Counted from the first letter of the stretch, positions 42,159 through 50,788 are shown. The stretch is 64,000 nt of DNA from Bdellovibrionales bacterium (GCA_020850015.1 JADZFF010000103.1:1-64000); one strand, 5' to 3'. The notes: generated by a model not told the origin, from the letters alone. Numbers and translations are program-made.

Positions 42159-42629
42159 ATGAATGGCCGAAGAAAGTCCGGCATTTCCCGCGCAACCTTA
42201 CGAGCCATCCTCGTCCTGATCGCGCTTCAGGCCGTGCTCCCGCCGGCTCGGGCCGGCGACGACTACTTCCCAGACCCGCAGATGGACCGCGCCATGGAGC
42301 TGCTTCGCCCGCCCAAATCGCGATGCCGAGGCGAGGCCTCGTTTGCGGCCCCGCGGAACCTGTTTCCGCCGGGCTCCGAGTGCCATGCCCTGGGCAAGAA
42401 CTGGGAGGCGCTGCGGCCCACCGACCGCTTCTGCGAGCGCGACTCGGACTGCGTGCTTGCGAGGGGCACGTGCTTCGAGGCCGCGCTCTCGAAGCGGGCC
42501 GCGCGCGACCCACGCTGGTCGAAACCCCCTTGCCCGGATCCCGAGGGCGGCATGTGCCCGCCCTCGCCGGAGTCGCGGGCGACCTGCCTTCAGGGATGCT
42601 GCGTGGCTGTCCGCAGCCCGGAATCTTGA
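42159..42629 (+). CDS. Secreted cysteine-rich hypothetical protein
   Basis: Signal peptide MNGRRKSGISRATLRAILVLIALQAVLPPARA; multiple Cys in a short mature region. Confidence 0.6.
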   Translation: MNGRRKSGISRATLRAILVLIALQAVLPPARAGDDYFPDPQMDRAMELLRPPKSRCRGEASFAAPRNLFPPGSECHALGKNWEALRPTDRFCERDSDCVLARGTCFEAALSKRAARDPRWSKPPCPDPEGGMCPPSPESRATCLQGCCVAVRSPES

Positions 42630-42635
42630 GCTGGG

Positions 42636-43007
42636 CTAGCTCTTCATCCCCGACGCATCGAAGTAGACCTCGTTCCGCGTGATGATCCGGTCGCGCAGGA
42701 GCACGAGGTCCATGCCCTGCGTGCGCAGATTCTTGCCAGCAGCGAGCGGGATCTCAGCGTCCCACTTCACCACGAACCCCTCCATCACGGGGAAGATGAG
42801 GTTCATGCTCCAGCGCCAGTCCGGGTTCTTCGCGAGCAGCTTCTGGAAGTAGGGCAGGATCTGCGCATGGCCGCGCAGGCCCCCGGGGTTCGCGGGATCC
42901 TGGTAGTAGGCCGAGGGATCGTAGAATTTGATGAGCTCGTCCGGGCGGTTGCCGCTCCAGGCGGCGAGCCAACGCTTACAGAAGTCCTTGAGCGATTCTT
43001 GAGACAT
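42636..43007 (-). CDS. SnoaL/NTF2-like protein
   Basis: FCKRWLAAWSGNRPDELIKFYDPSAYYQDPANPGGLRGHAQILPYFQKLL. Confidence 0.8.
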   Translation of the reverse strand: MSQESLKDFCKRWLAAWSGNRPDELIKFYDPSAYYQDPANPGGLRGHAQILPYFQKLLAKNPDWRWSMNLIFPVMEGFVVKWDAEIPLAAGKNLRTQGMDLVLLRDRIITRNEVYFDASGMKS

Positions 43008-43026
43008 GAGCCCTCAGTTTAGCCGC

Positions 43027-43383
43027 TTAGAATGCAGCTTTCCACTCGGGTTCCTTAAACCCCAGAAGCCCCGCGCCACCGTGCAGAAGCAGGAAGGGCC
43101 GCTTGACGAGCTTGCCGTGGCGGGCCAGGAGCGCCAGCGCTTCGGCCTCGCTCATCTGCGGGAGCTTCGCGCCGATCTGCAGCTCCCGGTAGACCTGCCC
43201 CGAGGTGTTGAACAGCTTTCGAAGCTCCCCGCTCTGAGCCTTGAGCATCGCCTTGAGCTCGGCCAAAGACGGGGGCTGCTCGGTCACGTCGACCGAGGTG
43301 AAGTCCACCTTGCGGGCGGCAAGGAACTTCAGCGCCCGGCGGCAGGTGTCGCACTTGGGATACTGGTAGATCTTGAGCGGCAT
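43027..43383 (-). CDS. ArsC/Spx-family thioredoxin-fold protein
   Basis: IYQYPKCDTCRRALKFL with CxxC and C-terminal VKRPFLLLHG. Confidence 0.85.
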   Translation of the reverse strand: MPLKIYQYPKCDTCRRALKFLAARKVDFTSVDVTEQPPSLAELKAMLKAQSGELRKLFNTSGQVYRELQIGAKLPQMSEAEALALLARHGKLVKRPFLLLHGGAGLLGFKEPEWKAAF

Positions 43384-43395
43384 GCGCCTCAAACC

Positions 43396-44589
43396 CTAGC
43401 TGAAACTCAATACCGAAGCCACCGCCAGGCTCCGGCTCAGCACCTGGTTCTGGTGCCCCGGATGTATGAACAGAACCTTCGCATCCCGGTACGCCCGCTG
43501 AAATGAAAGGGCGCTGGCCATGGCCTGGCGGCCCGGCGTCGACTCCAGGATGGGAATTAGACCGAGAATTCGCGCCTTCTGCCTCACGACCAGAGGGACG
43601 TGCGCCCCTCCCCGAGTGCGGTACTGCGCGATCTCGGCGCCGGGCCCCTCATCCGCCAGGGAAAGCGGTACTCGAATCTGTGCGAAGAGGAATCGCGTCA
43701 GTTCGCTGAGGGCGTCCAGGGGACGGCCCGCCAGGTGGCTGGCTTCACCTTGGTCTTCCAGAAAGACCACCGGCCTCTTCTCATTGCCGATCGTCCGAAG
43801 GACGCGAATCAGAAAAATCGACTCGAATGCGCTCAGAAGGCCCCGGAGAGTGGGCGTGGATACCCGCGTTCGTCGGGCGAGCGACGTGAGATCCAGAGGT
43901 TCGCCCTGATTCACGGCCAGGCTCACGAGCACGTTCCGAAGCGTGGAGTAAGGGAGACGCGTGGCGAGGACCAGTCTCAGGTCGCGATCGAGAATGGTCT
44001 CCAGCTGCGACTCAAAGCGCTGCGCCCTCAGCGCAGCTGAACGTACGAAGCAGGCACCCGGAAGACCACCGGTGGCGAGGTAGCGGCTGACCCGTAGTGC
44101 GCCGTCGCCTGCGGGCCCTTTCTCGAGGAAGTTCCAGTTTCCACGCATTGCATCAAAGAGAGAGCCCCGAAGGGGGCGACGATCCATTTCCGACTGGGAC
44201 AGGGGGAGAAGTTCTAGGTGCACGATCCTTCCCGTGAGGGACTCCCGGATCGCCTTTCTCGAAGTGAACCTGACCGATCCCGAGAGTAGAAACTGCCCGG
44301 GTCGGCGATTCCTGCGTACCTGCTCCTTCAGCGCGGGAAAAAGGTCCGGGGCGAGTTGAGCCTCGTCGATCGCGAAAGGGAACTTCGTTGCGTCATTCAA
44401 GAAAGCCGTAGGATCCGCCTCGACTCTCATCAGATCGGCCCTGAGGTCCAGAGTCACGTAGTCCTTGCTGAGCTTCGAGATCAGCGTGGTCTTGCCCACC
44501 TGACGATGACCAAACACGCCGACGATCGGGCTAAAGCTCAGAAGCTTCGTTAGCCAGGGTTCTGCATGCCGGATGCGATCATGAGGCAT
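43396..44589 (-). CDS. AAA+ ATPase of the ATP-binding/DUF4143 type
   Basis: GVFGHRQVGKTTLISKLSKDYVTLDLR, FAIDEAQLAPDLFPALK, FLLSGSVRF. Confidence 0.85.
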   Translation of the reverse strand: MPHDRIRHAEPWLTKLLSFSPIVGVFGHRQVGKTTLISKLSKDYVTLDLRADLMRVEADPTAFLNDATKFPFAIDEAQLAPDLFPALKEQVRRNRRPGQFLLSGSVRFTSRKAIRESLTGRIVHLELLPLSQSEMDRRPLRGSLFDAMRGNWNFLEKGPAGDGALRVSRYLATGGLPGACFVRSAALRAQRFESQLETILDRDLRLVLATRLPYSTLRNVLVSLAVNQGEPLDLTSLARRTRVSTPTLRGLLSAFESIFLIRVLRTIGNEKRPVVFLEDQGEASHLAGRPLDALSELTRFLFAQIRVPLSLADEGPGAEIAQYRTRGGAHVPLVVRQKARILGLIPILESTPGRQAMASALSFQRAYRDAKVLFIHPGHQNQVLSRSLAVASVLSFS

Positions 44590-44694
44590 GGGTGCAGGAT
44601 CTCATACCCCTGTAAATTTGGAAAGGTACATGTCCGAATTTACCTCTATGGATCCAGAGGAGCTTCAGCCCTACGAAACCCAATTCAAGTGGAG

Positions 44695-44728
44695 CCATGG
44701 AAGCATGTGCGGGGCCAGGCTTCCATGG
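44695..44728. repeat. Inverted repeat CCATGGAAGC-N14-GCTTCCATGG
   Basis: Perfect 10-bp arms, intergenic. Confidence 0.75.
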
Positions 44729-44771
44729 GCGGTGTGGTTGGCCTAGCCCTGATGGGCCGGCGCCCCCCCGC

Positions 44772-45308
44772 TCAGAACCCCGACTGCTCGAGCTCCCTGC
44801 GCGTCTTCTCTTCCTCGAGCCTGGCCATCTTCAGGCGGATGTAGATGATCCGGCCCACGCGATACAGCATGGTGTTCTCGTCGTAGGAATCCGTGGGCAC
44901 GGGACGCCAGCCCTCGAGCACGTCCTGCTGCACCATCTGCTCCTTGATCACGGAAACCTTCACGGACTGCTGACCGTTGTAGAAGCCCTTCTCCACGTTC
45001 ACCTTGAAGCGGAACTGCGCCTTCAGGTAGGTCGAGGCGCCCGCGAAGGAGTCCACGAAGTTCTTCTGCGCGGTGTTGTCGTTCCACTTCGTGAGGATGG
45101 ACCCGGCCTCGCGATTGGAAACATCGAGCGGATAGCTCTTGAGTGAGTCGAGCACGCTCTGCCAGGCAGTGTTGAAGTCCGTGAGGAAAATCTTGGAGAA
45201 GGTGCGCTCAGTATCGCCGCCCACGCTCTTGATGTACGCGCCCATGCAGCCGCCCGTTCCGAGGAGCAGCATGGCGCAAAATCCCAGTACGGAGAGGCGC
45301 GAGCGCAT
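44772..45308 (-). CDS. Lipoprotein of unknown family
   Basis: MRSRLSVLGFCAMLLLGTGGC lipobox. Confidence 0.75.
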   Translation of the reverse strand: MRSRLSVLGFCAMLLLGTGGCMGAYIKSVGGDTERTFSKIFLTDFNTAWQSVLDSLKSYPLDVSNREAGSILTKWNDNTAQKNFVDSFAGASTYLKAQFRFKVNVEKGFYNGQQSVKVSVIKEQMVQQDVLEGWRPVPTDSYDENTMLYRVGRIIYIRLKMARLEEEKTRRELEQSGF

Positions 45309-45340
45309 CCCCCCCATTGTCCCGGTCCGGCCCGGATGCG

Positions 45341-45715
45341 TCAATGCAGGTCGCTCTGAGTCCGCGCGAAACGGGCCAATCGCTCCCAGACGCGCACCCC
45401 GTCCACCCGATCGGCGTCAAAACCCGCACCGAAGTCGAGCGTCAGGTGCGACACCTGCGCCGGCTTGGACGTGAGCACTCCCGGCTGAGCCGTTGGAACC
45501 TCCACGCGGCCCGCGCCGGGCAGCACCAGGATTTTCCAGAGCGGGCGCCGGGCCTGCCCTTCCACCTCCTCGAACACCGCGCCGGCCACGCCGGTAGCGG
45601 GCGCCTCGAGCACGATGCGCTCGGGCAGCGGCCCGGGGGGCATGGGCGGCGGCGCCGCGAGGTAGGCCCCAGGGCGCACTTCGGCGCCGGGGTTCTTCGA
45701 CACGATTCCCGTCAC
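45341..45715 (-). CDS. Hypothetical protein, possibly the detached C-terminus of the upstream gene
   Basis: Same frame as 45731..46732, separated only by a TAG and five codons. Confidence 0.5.
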   Translation of the reverse strand: MTGIVSKNPGAEVRPGAYLAAPPPMPPGPLPERIVLEAPATGVAGAVFEEVEGQARRPLWKILVLPGAGRVEVPTAQPGVLTSKPAQVSHLTLDFGAGFDADRVDGVRVWERLARFARTQSDLH

Positions 45716-45730
45716 GCGGTCGGAGCCGCT

Positions 45731-46732
45731 CTAAGCCACGGTCACCACGTGCTCGGTGCCCATCGCGGGAGCGGGGGTGACGAGCTGCACGCTCTTCAAC
45801 CCCGCCGGGTTCTCGTGGTTCATCGCGGCCTTGAGATCGGTCGGGATCAGCGTGCGCCGAGACCCGTCCAGATCCGTCATCGCCACCACGAGCACGTCCG
45901 CGGCGAAGGGCGGCTGGCTCGGGCTCACCCGATGCCGGCTTCGCAGATCCGTCGTGCCGGAAAAATTCAGCACGCGCCCTTCCTCGGCGGTGAACTCCGC
46001 GCTCATGCCGAGGCGCCTGAAGCGAAGCTGATTCAGAAGGTCCACCGTGAATTTGCCGCTCTGGTAGGCCAGCAGGAGGTCGGAAACGGCCGCCTCGCCT
46101 TGCACCCCCACGAGCTTGAGGCGCGCGCCCCGCTCCAGCGGCAGGCGCCAGGTTTCCTTGTTCACCGACACCGGCCCCATGGGCGTGTACACCGTCTGCC
46201 TCGGCATCACGACGTTCGAGGGGATCTCGCGGGGGCCGAGGATGTCGACCGAGTCCTTCAGGGGCGAAATGAAGTCAGCCTGGCGGAAGTGCAATAGGTT
46301 CGAGGCGCTGACGGGACGAAAGACCGCGCCCGCGGACACGGAACCGAAGGCCGGAGCCTTCCAGCCTCCGAGCTGCCCGCGCACGACGGCGGGCGAGGCC
46401 CCCTCCCCGAGGGCACGCAGTTGGATCGTAAGCCTGCCCGTCCTCACTCCGACGACGGTAACGGCCGTGTAGCCCTCGCGCGAGGCCGTGATCTGCGTGG
46501 GGCCACCGGCGCCCAGAGTGGTGATATCCACCCGCGCGTCCGTGAGCGGCTGCGCCGTGAGCTCGTCGACCGCCCTGACGGAAAGCTCCCGGGACTCCTG
46601 CGGCTCCAAGCTGAACCCAAGCGAGGCGGCGTCGGCCTTTCCGGCGGCCGCGAGGGCCGCGCCCAGGAAAACCAGCGCCAGGTGGGCCCAGAAAAGGCCC
46701 TGCTTCCGCCCCGATCCCCCTCGATAGCTCAT
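45731..46732 (-). CDS. Secreted hypothetical protein, possibly truncated by in-frame amber
   Basis: Signal peptide MSYRGGSGRKQGLFWAHLALVFLGAALAAAGKADA; C-terminus ...TEHVVTVA*. Confidence 0.65.
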   Translation of the reverse strand: MSYRGGSGRKQGLFWAHLALVFLGAALAAAGKADAASLGFSLEPQESRELSVRAVDELTAQPLTDARVDITTLGAGGPTQITASREGYTAVTVVGVRTGRLTIQLRALGEGASPAVVRGQLGGWKAPAFGSVSAGAVFRPVSASNLLHFRQADFISPLKDSVDILGPREIPSNVVMPRQTVYTPMGPVSVNKETWRLPLERGARLKLVGVQGEAAVSDLLLAYQSGKFTVDLLNQLRFRRLGMSAEFTAEEGRVLNFSGTTDLRSRHRVSPSQPPFAADVLVVAMTDLDGSRRTLIPTDLKAAMNHENPAGLKSVQLVTPAPAMGTEHVVTVA

Positions 46733-46762
46733 GCGATTCCCCCTCCGTGAGTGTTGGCTAGG

Positions 46763-46792
46763 AGGGTACTGAAACGGCGTTGAGCTTGTCAA
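46763..46792 (-). promoter_or_regulatory. Sigma70-like promoter for 46732 gene
   Basis: Minus strand TTGACA - 18 nt - TACCCT. Confidence 0.4.
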
Positions 46793-46817
46793 ACCGGCAT
46801 GGCAAGTTGAACTCACC

Positions 46818-47801
46818 GTGGATGTCGCAGAAATCGTGAATCGTGTGCTGAAAAACGAGGGGGAGGCCATCCTCGCCTGCTCGGAACGCCTGAGGCGGGA
46901 GCCGGCGCGCGCGGCCTTGCTCAAGAGCGTGGGCCTGCTTCGCGCAGCGCTCGACGCCGGCGGGAAGATCATCGTCACGGGCATCGGCAAGTCGGGCAAG
47001 GTAGGGCAGAAGATCGCCGCCACGCTTTCGAGCACGGGAAGCCTCGCCGTTTTTCTGCACCCCACCGAGGGCCTTCACGGCGACCTGGGCATCGTGCAGA
47101 CCAGCGACTGCATCCTGGCCCTGAGCCATTCCGGAACGACGGAGGAGCTGGTGCGGCTCTTCCCGGCCTTCCGCTCGCGGGGCACGCCCATAGTAGGAGT
47201 GGGCGGCAACCCGGAATCGCCGCTTTCCCGCGGCTGCGACGCCTGGATCGACGCGCGGATCTCCGAGGAAGCCTCGCCCGGAAACCTCGCGCCCACCACG
47301 AGCACGACGCTCGCCCTCGCCATCGGCGACGCCCTGGCCGTGGCGCTCATGGAGCTTCGCGGATTCAACGCCGACGCCTTCGCGCGAAACCATCCGGGAG
47401 GAGCGCTGGGCAAGCGGCTCAACCTCAAGGTCTCGGATCTCATGCATGCCCCCTCCGAAGTGGGGCAGCTGCCACCCACGGCCAACATGGACGCCGTCGT
47501 GGTGGAATCCACCCGCAAGAAACTCGGCGCGGTGGTGATCATGGACGGCGGCCGCTGGGTGGGCATGATCACGGACGGCGACATCCGCCGTGCCCTCCAG
47601 GCCCGCGAGAAATTCTTCACGCTCAAGGCAGAGGAAGTGATGACTCGCAAGCCAGTGACGGTAACGCCTGATCTTCTCGCTTACGACGCCCTGCGCATCA
47701 TGGAAAACCGCGAGAGCCAGATCAGCGTACTGCTTGTGGTCGACGCCGCCGGGAAGTGGCAGGGGCTGCTCCGCCTTCATGACATCGCCCGAAACCTCTG
47801 A
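46818..47801 (+). CDS. kdsD: D-arabinose-5-phosphate isomerase (KpsF/GutQ family)
   Basis: IIVTGIGKSGKVGQKIAATLSSTG, FLHPTEGLHGDLG, NHPGGALGKRLNLKVSDLM and CBS pair; GTG start. Confidence 0.93.
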   Translation: MDVAEIVNRVLKNEGEAILACSERLRREPARAALLKSVGLLRAALDAGGKIIVTGIGKSGKVGQKIAATLSSTGSLAVFLHPTEGLHGDLGIVQTSDCILALSHSGTTEELVRLFPAFRSRGTPIVGVGGNPESPLSRGCDAWIDARISEEASPGNLAPTTSTTLALAIGDALAVALMELRGFNADAFARNHPGGALGKRLNLKVSDLMHAPSEVGQLPPTANMDAVVVESTRKKLGAVVIMDGGRWVGMITDGDIRRALQAREKFFTLKAEEVMTRKPVTVTPDLLAYDALRIMENRESQISVLLVVDAAGKWQGLLRLHDIARNL

Positions 47802-48069
47802 TCCGAAGTCGCCTGAAGAGGGCTGCCCCCGCTGCGGCGGACCTCTCGCCCTTCGGCCGGTGCGCGCGCAGCCCGTGCTGCTTCAGGCGATCTTCGGCGG
47901 CAGCTTTCTGGCGTTTCTCGGATTTTCCTCTTGGGGCAGCCTGCCCCGGGAAGCCGCGTGGATCTGGACGGCGGCGCAGGTGGCCCTGGGCGTAGCGCTC
48001 GCGCGCGCGCGCATGATCGCGAAACGCAGAGTTTCCCGTTGCTTGCGCTGTGACACAGCCTTACGATGA
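47779..48069 (+). CDS. Small membrane protein with paired CxxC (zinc-ribbon-like) motifs
   Basis: CPRCGG ... CLRCDTALR around a hydrophobic region. Confidence 0.55.
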   Translation: MTSPETSDPKSPEEGCPRCGGPLALRPVRAQPVLLQAIFGGSFLAFLGFSSWGSLPREAAWIWTAAQVALGVALARARMIAKRRVSRCLRCDTALR

Positions 48070-48120
48070 GTTCTGGTTTTTACCTGTAGTTTCATCCAAT
48101 CACCCGCACGGGGAGGCATC

Positions 48121-49179
48121 GTGAATTCGAAAGCAACCGTTCTCTCGTTGGTCGGCATCGCGGTTTTGTCGGCCGCGCTTGCCGCCTGCACCGAAGGCTC
48201 CGCGAAAGTGAAGCCGAACCTGGTTTACAAAGCCGCCCCGTCCGCCGACGTCGTGGCCAAGATCAACGGCCAGACCATCACCATGGAAGACCTCGTGGGC
48301 GACGAGAAGGTCGCCTACTTCGATCTCGAGAAGAAGCTTTTCGAGTTCAAGATGGCGCGGCTGAAAGCCGTCATGGTCGACCGCCTGGTGGGCTCCGAGG
48401 CCAAGGGCAAGAGCATGAGCACCGCGGAGTACGTGGAGAAACACGTCACGAAGGGCAAACTCAAGGTCTCGGACAAGGAGTACAACGACTTCGTGAAGGA
48501 GAAGCGCATCCCCGAGAGCTCCATCAACCCCTCCCTTAAGGAGCGGATCATGGCGTACCTCGAAGAGAACAAGCGCGAGGAGGTGGTCGACGCCTACGTG
48601 GCCAAGATCACGAAGTCGAACCCGGTGGAGGTTTACTTCACGAAGCCGAAGATGGACATCAAGGTCGAGATCGGCAACGCACCCACTATGGGCGGCGACA
48701 AAGCCCCTGTGACGATCGTGGAGTTCTCCGACTTCCAATGCCCTTTCTGCTCGCGTGGCGCGACCACGATGCATGAGGTGGCCAAGAAGTACGGCAGCAA
48801 GGTGAAGATCGCCTTCAAGCACTTCCCCCTGCCCATGCACCGCGAAGCCAAGCCGGCTTCCGAGGCCTCCATGTGCGTGAACGAGCAGGACTCCAAGAAG
48901 TTCTGGAAGTTCCACGACCTCGTGTTCGAGAACCAGAAGGCCTTGGACGACGCCTCGCTCGAGAAATATGCCCAGCAGGTCGGCGCGGACATGAAGAAGT
49001 TCAAGGAGTGCTACGGCTCGAAGAAGTACGCGAAGACCGTGGATGAGGACATGGCCTACGGCGAGAAGCTCGGCGTTCGCTCCACCCCGACCTTCTTCGT
49101 GAACGGCGAGCTCGTAAGCGGCGCGGTGCCGATCGAGCAGTTCTCCGAGGTCATCGACTCGGTGCTCGAAGACAGTTGA
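48121..49179 (+). CDS. DsbA-like thioredoxin-fold lipoprotein
   Basis: Lipobox AALAAC; VEFSDFQCPFCSRGATTMHEV; GVRSTPTFFVNGELVSG. Confidence 0.88.
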   Translation: MNSKATVLSLVGIAVLSAALAACTEGSAKVKPNLVYKAAPSADVVAKINGQTITMEDLVGDEKVAYFDLEKKLFEFKMARLKAVMVDRLVGSEAKGKSMSTAEYVEKHVTKGKLKVSDKEYNDFVKEKRIPESSINPSLKERIMAYLEENKREEVVDAYVAKITKSNPVEVYFTKPKMDIKVEIGNAPTMGGDKAPVTIVEFSDFQCPFCSRGATTMHEVAKKYGSKVKIAFKHFPLPMHREAKPASEASMCVNEQDSKKFWKFHDLVFENQKALDDASLEKYAQQVGADMKKFKECYGSKKYAKTVDEDMAYGEKLGVRSTPTFFVNGELVSGAVPIEQFSEVIDSVLEDS

Positions 49180-49198
49180 TCATCTAGTTCAGATTCAA

Positions 49199-49238
49199 GA
49201 GAAAGGCCCACCCAGGGAAACCGGGGTGGGCCTTTCTC
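49199..49238. terminator. Hairpin terminator
   Basis: Perfect 15-bp arms GAGAAAGGCCCACCC / GGGTGGGCCTTTCTC, 10-nt loop. Confidence 0.8.
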
Positions 49239-49246
49239 ATTTCGGC

Positions 49247-49302
49247 ACCCGGCAACGGGCAACCGTTACCCGCACCGGTACCCCGTACCAGTACCTGTTG
49301 CC
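49247..49302. repeat. 56-bp quasi-palindromic repeat, copy 1
   Basis: acccggcaacgggcaaccgttacccgcaccggtaccccgtaccagtacctgttgcc; 51/56 identical to copy 2. Confidence 0.9.
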
Positions 49303-49327
49303 TGGCTGCCAGGGTGCCCGTCCCAGT

Positions 49328-49627
49328 TCACGGGCGGCAGAGTTTGTAGAGGTGCGCTCCAAGCTTGTCAGCGGTAACTACCGCCGTTCCGAGTGCCTCA
49401 GGTTCCAGCGCAATCACGGATTGGACCTCCCGGCACGAGGCTAAGGCGATGGAGTAGAATCTGAGTCTATCCTTGGCCGACGCCTTCGCCGAGCCTTCCC
49501 CAAGATTGAGGCAAATGCTCGATGCCGCCCTTAGGAGCTGATCCTTGAGGTGATGCGGCAGGCGCACCTGCCTGCACTCTCGGTAGAAAACCAGGGCCAA
49601 GTCATACGTCCGGAAACCACGAATCAT
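49328..49627 (-). CDS. Four-helix-bundle protein (23S rRNA IVP/S23 family), copy A
   Basis: MIRGFRTYDLALVFYRECRQVRLPHHLKDQLLRAASSICLNLGEGSAKASAKDRLRFYSIALASCREVQS; SD AAGGAGG. Confidence 0.9.
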   Translation of the reverse strand: MIRGFRTYDLALVFYRECRQVRLPHHLKDQLLRAASSICLNLGEGSAKASAKDRLRFYSIALASCREVQSVIALEPEALGTAVVTADKLGAHLYKLCRP

Positions 49628-49633
49628 AGAAAC

Positions 49634-49711
49634 CTCCTTGGGTTGGTTTTGAAAAACTCACGGGTCCTGCCCTGGCGAGACCCGTGAGTTTTTCAAAACC
49701 AACCCAAGGAG
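49634..49711. repeat. Perfect inverted repeat, 33-bp arms, 12-nt loop, between divergent four-helix-bundle genes
   Basis: Left 49634-49666 ctccttgggttggttttgaaaaactcacgggtc; right 49679-49711 gacccgtgagtttttcaaaaccaacccaaggag; each outer end carries AAGGAG. Confidence 0.95.
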
Positions 49712-49719
49712 AGCGCTCA

Positions 49720-50112
49720 ATGATCAAAGGTTTCCGGACGTATGACTTGGCCCTGGAGCTTTACCGTGGCTGCGAAAAGGTATCCGCGCCGCATCACCTC
49801 AAGGATCAGCTCCTGAGGGCTTCACTCAGCGTGGTGCTCAACACTGCGGAAGGATCGGCGAAACCGACGGCCAAGGAACGGAGGCGCATGTACTCCATCG
49901 CCTTGGCGTCGTGCCGGGAGACCCAGGCCCTGATTCAGATCCTGAACAGGAAGGAACTCTGGGAAGTGGCCCACCGCACGGGCGGGTGCCTGTACCGGTT
50001 GGTGCATGGACGCGCTCTATCACTCGGACTCGCCGATGGTGGGAGTGCGGTTTTAAGGGAGCTACCAGACGATTCCGGCCCCGAGGATAAACCCCGACAC
50101 CACGACTGCTGA
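49720..50112 (+). CDS. Four-helix-bundle protein (23S rRNA IVP/S23 family), copy B
   Basis: MIKGFRTYDLALELYRGCEKVSAPHHLKDQLLRASLSVVLNTAEGSAKPTAKERRRMYSIALASCRETQALIQ; C-terminal extension relative to copy A. Confidence 0.9.
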   Translation: MIKGFRTYDLALELYRGCEKVSAPHHLKDQLLRASLSVVLNTAEGSAKPTAKERRRMYSIALASCRETQALIQILNRKELWEVAHRTGGCLYRLVHGRALSLGLADGGSAVLRELPDDSGPEDKPRHHDC

Positions 50113-50643
50113 GCCCCCCTTCACCTGGTACCTGACGTGAAGGTAGAAACGATGTGGGCTCTCTGGTCGACCAAAGAGGTACTGCAGGGAAAGGTCGCCT
50201 CCGGCCGCAAACTTACCCAATTCAACGTCGTCGTCAGAGTTGTAGGCGTGAATCCCAATCCCCACGCCCGCGCCTACGATCCAGGCCGGCGAGAGCGCCA
50301 CGCGAGCGAAGGGGCCAATGATCTGCTGCATGAAGGAGTCGCCCGTCGGAACTTCGCCCTTGCGCCACGCATCGAATCCCACGTCGACACGCACGCCCAA
50401 CGTCCAGTGTCGGCCAGGCATCGTCCAGTGCACAGCAAGCGTGGACGCCCCACTCAATTGCGAATGCCCGCTCTCGCTCGGCGCTACGAAGGCCCCTGAA
50501 TGACTCCGCGACCCGAACCCGAGCTGGTAGTCGAAGTAGTAGTCCTCCGGGAATGTCTCCGCTTGTGCAGGCCGCGTGAACGCGGTCGCCAGGAGCAGCA
50601 CTGAAACCGCTGTGTGAAAGGTCCATCGAGTCAGCCAAGTCAT
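50062..50643 (-). CDS. Predicted outer-membrane beta-barrel protein
   Basis: Signal peptide ...VSVLLLATAFTRPAQA, beta-strand pattern, C-terminal W. Confidence 0.65.
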   Translation of the reverse strand: MTWLTRWTFHTAVSVLLLATAFTRPAQAETFPEDYYFDYQLGFGSRSHSGAFVAPSESGHSQLSGASTLAVHWTMPGRHWTLGVRVDVGFDAWRKGEVPTGDSFMQQIIGPFARVALSPAWIVGAGVGIGIHAYNSDDDVELGKFAAGGDLSLQYLFGRPESPHRFYLHVRYQVKGGSAVVVSGFILGAGIVW

Positions 50644-50732
50644 CTAGCTATGCTCACAGGTCATGGGTGATGCGGTCAACGACCTCGTCCATTAGAGACC
50701 AGCCCAACTAACGCGGCCCACCCAAAAACAGA

Positions 50733-50788
50733 ACCCGGCAACGGGCAACCGTTACCCGAACCGGTAACCCGTATCGGTACCCGTTGCC
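50733..50788. repeat. 56-bp quasi-palindromic repeat, copy 2
   Basis: acccggcaacgggcaaccgttacccgaaccggtaacccgtatcggtacccgttgcc; direct orientation to copy 1. Confidence 0.9.

Noticed and set aside
45731-45733. Pyrrolysine or amber recoding at TAG
   Set aside because: Several core genes in the window terminate with TAG and no pyl genes are visible; mutation or separate genes is simpler
49328-50112. Diversity-generating retroelement (four-helix-bundle proteins as Avd)
   Set aside because: No reverse transcriptase ORF and no template/variable repeat pair in the window
49328-50112. 23S rRNA intervening sequence
   Set aside because: No rRNA sequence flanks the genes; neighbours are protein-coding
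49247-50788. CRISPR array
   Set aside because: Only two 56-bp repeats 1.49 kb apart with genes between; no regular spacers, no cas genes
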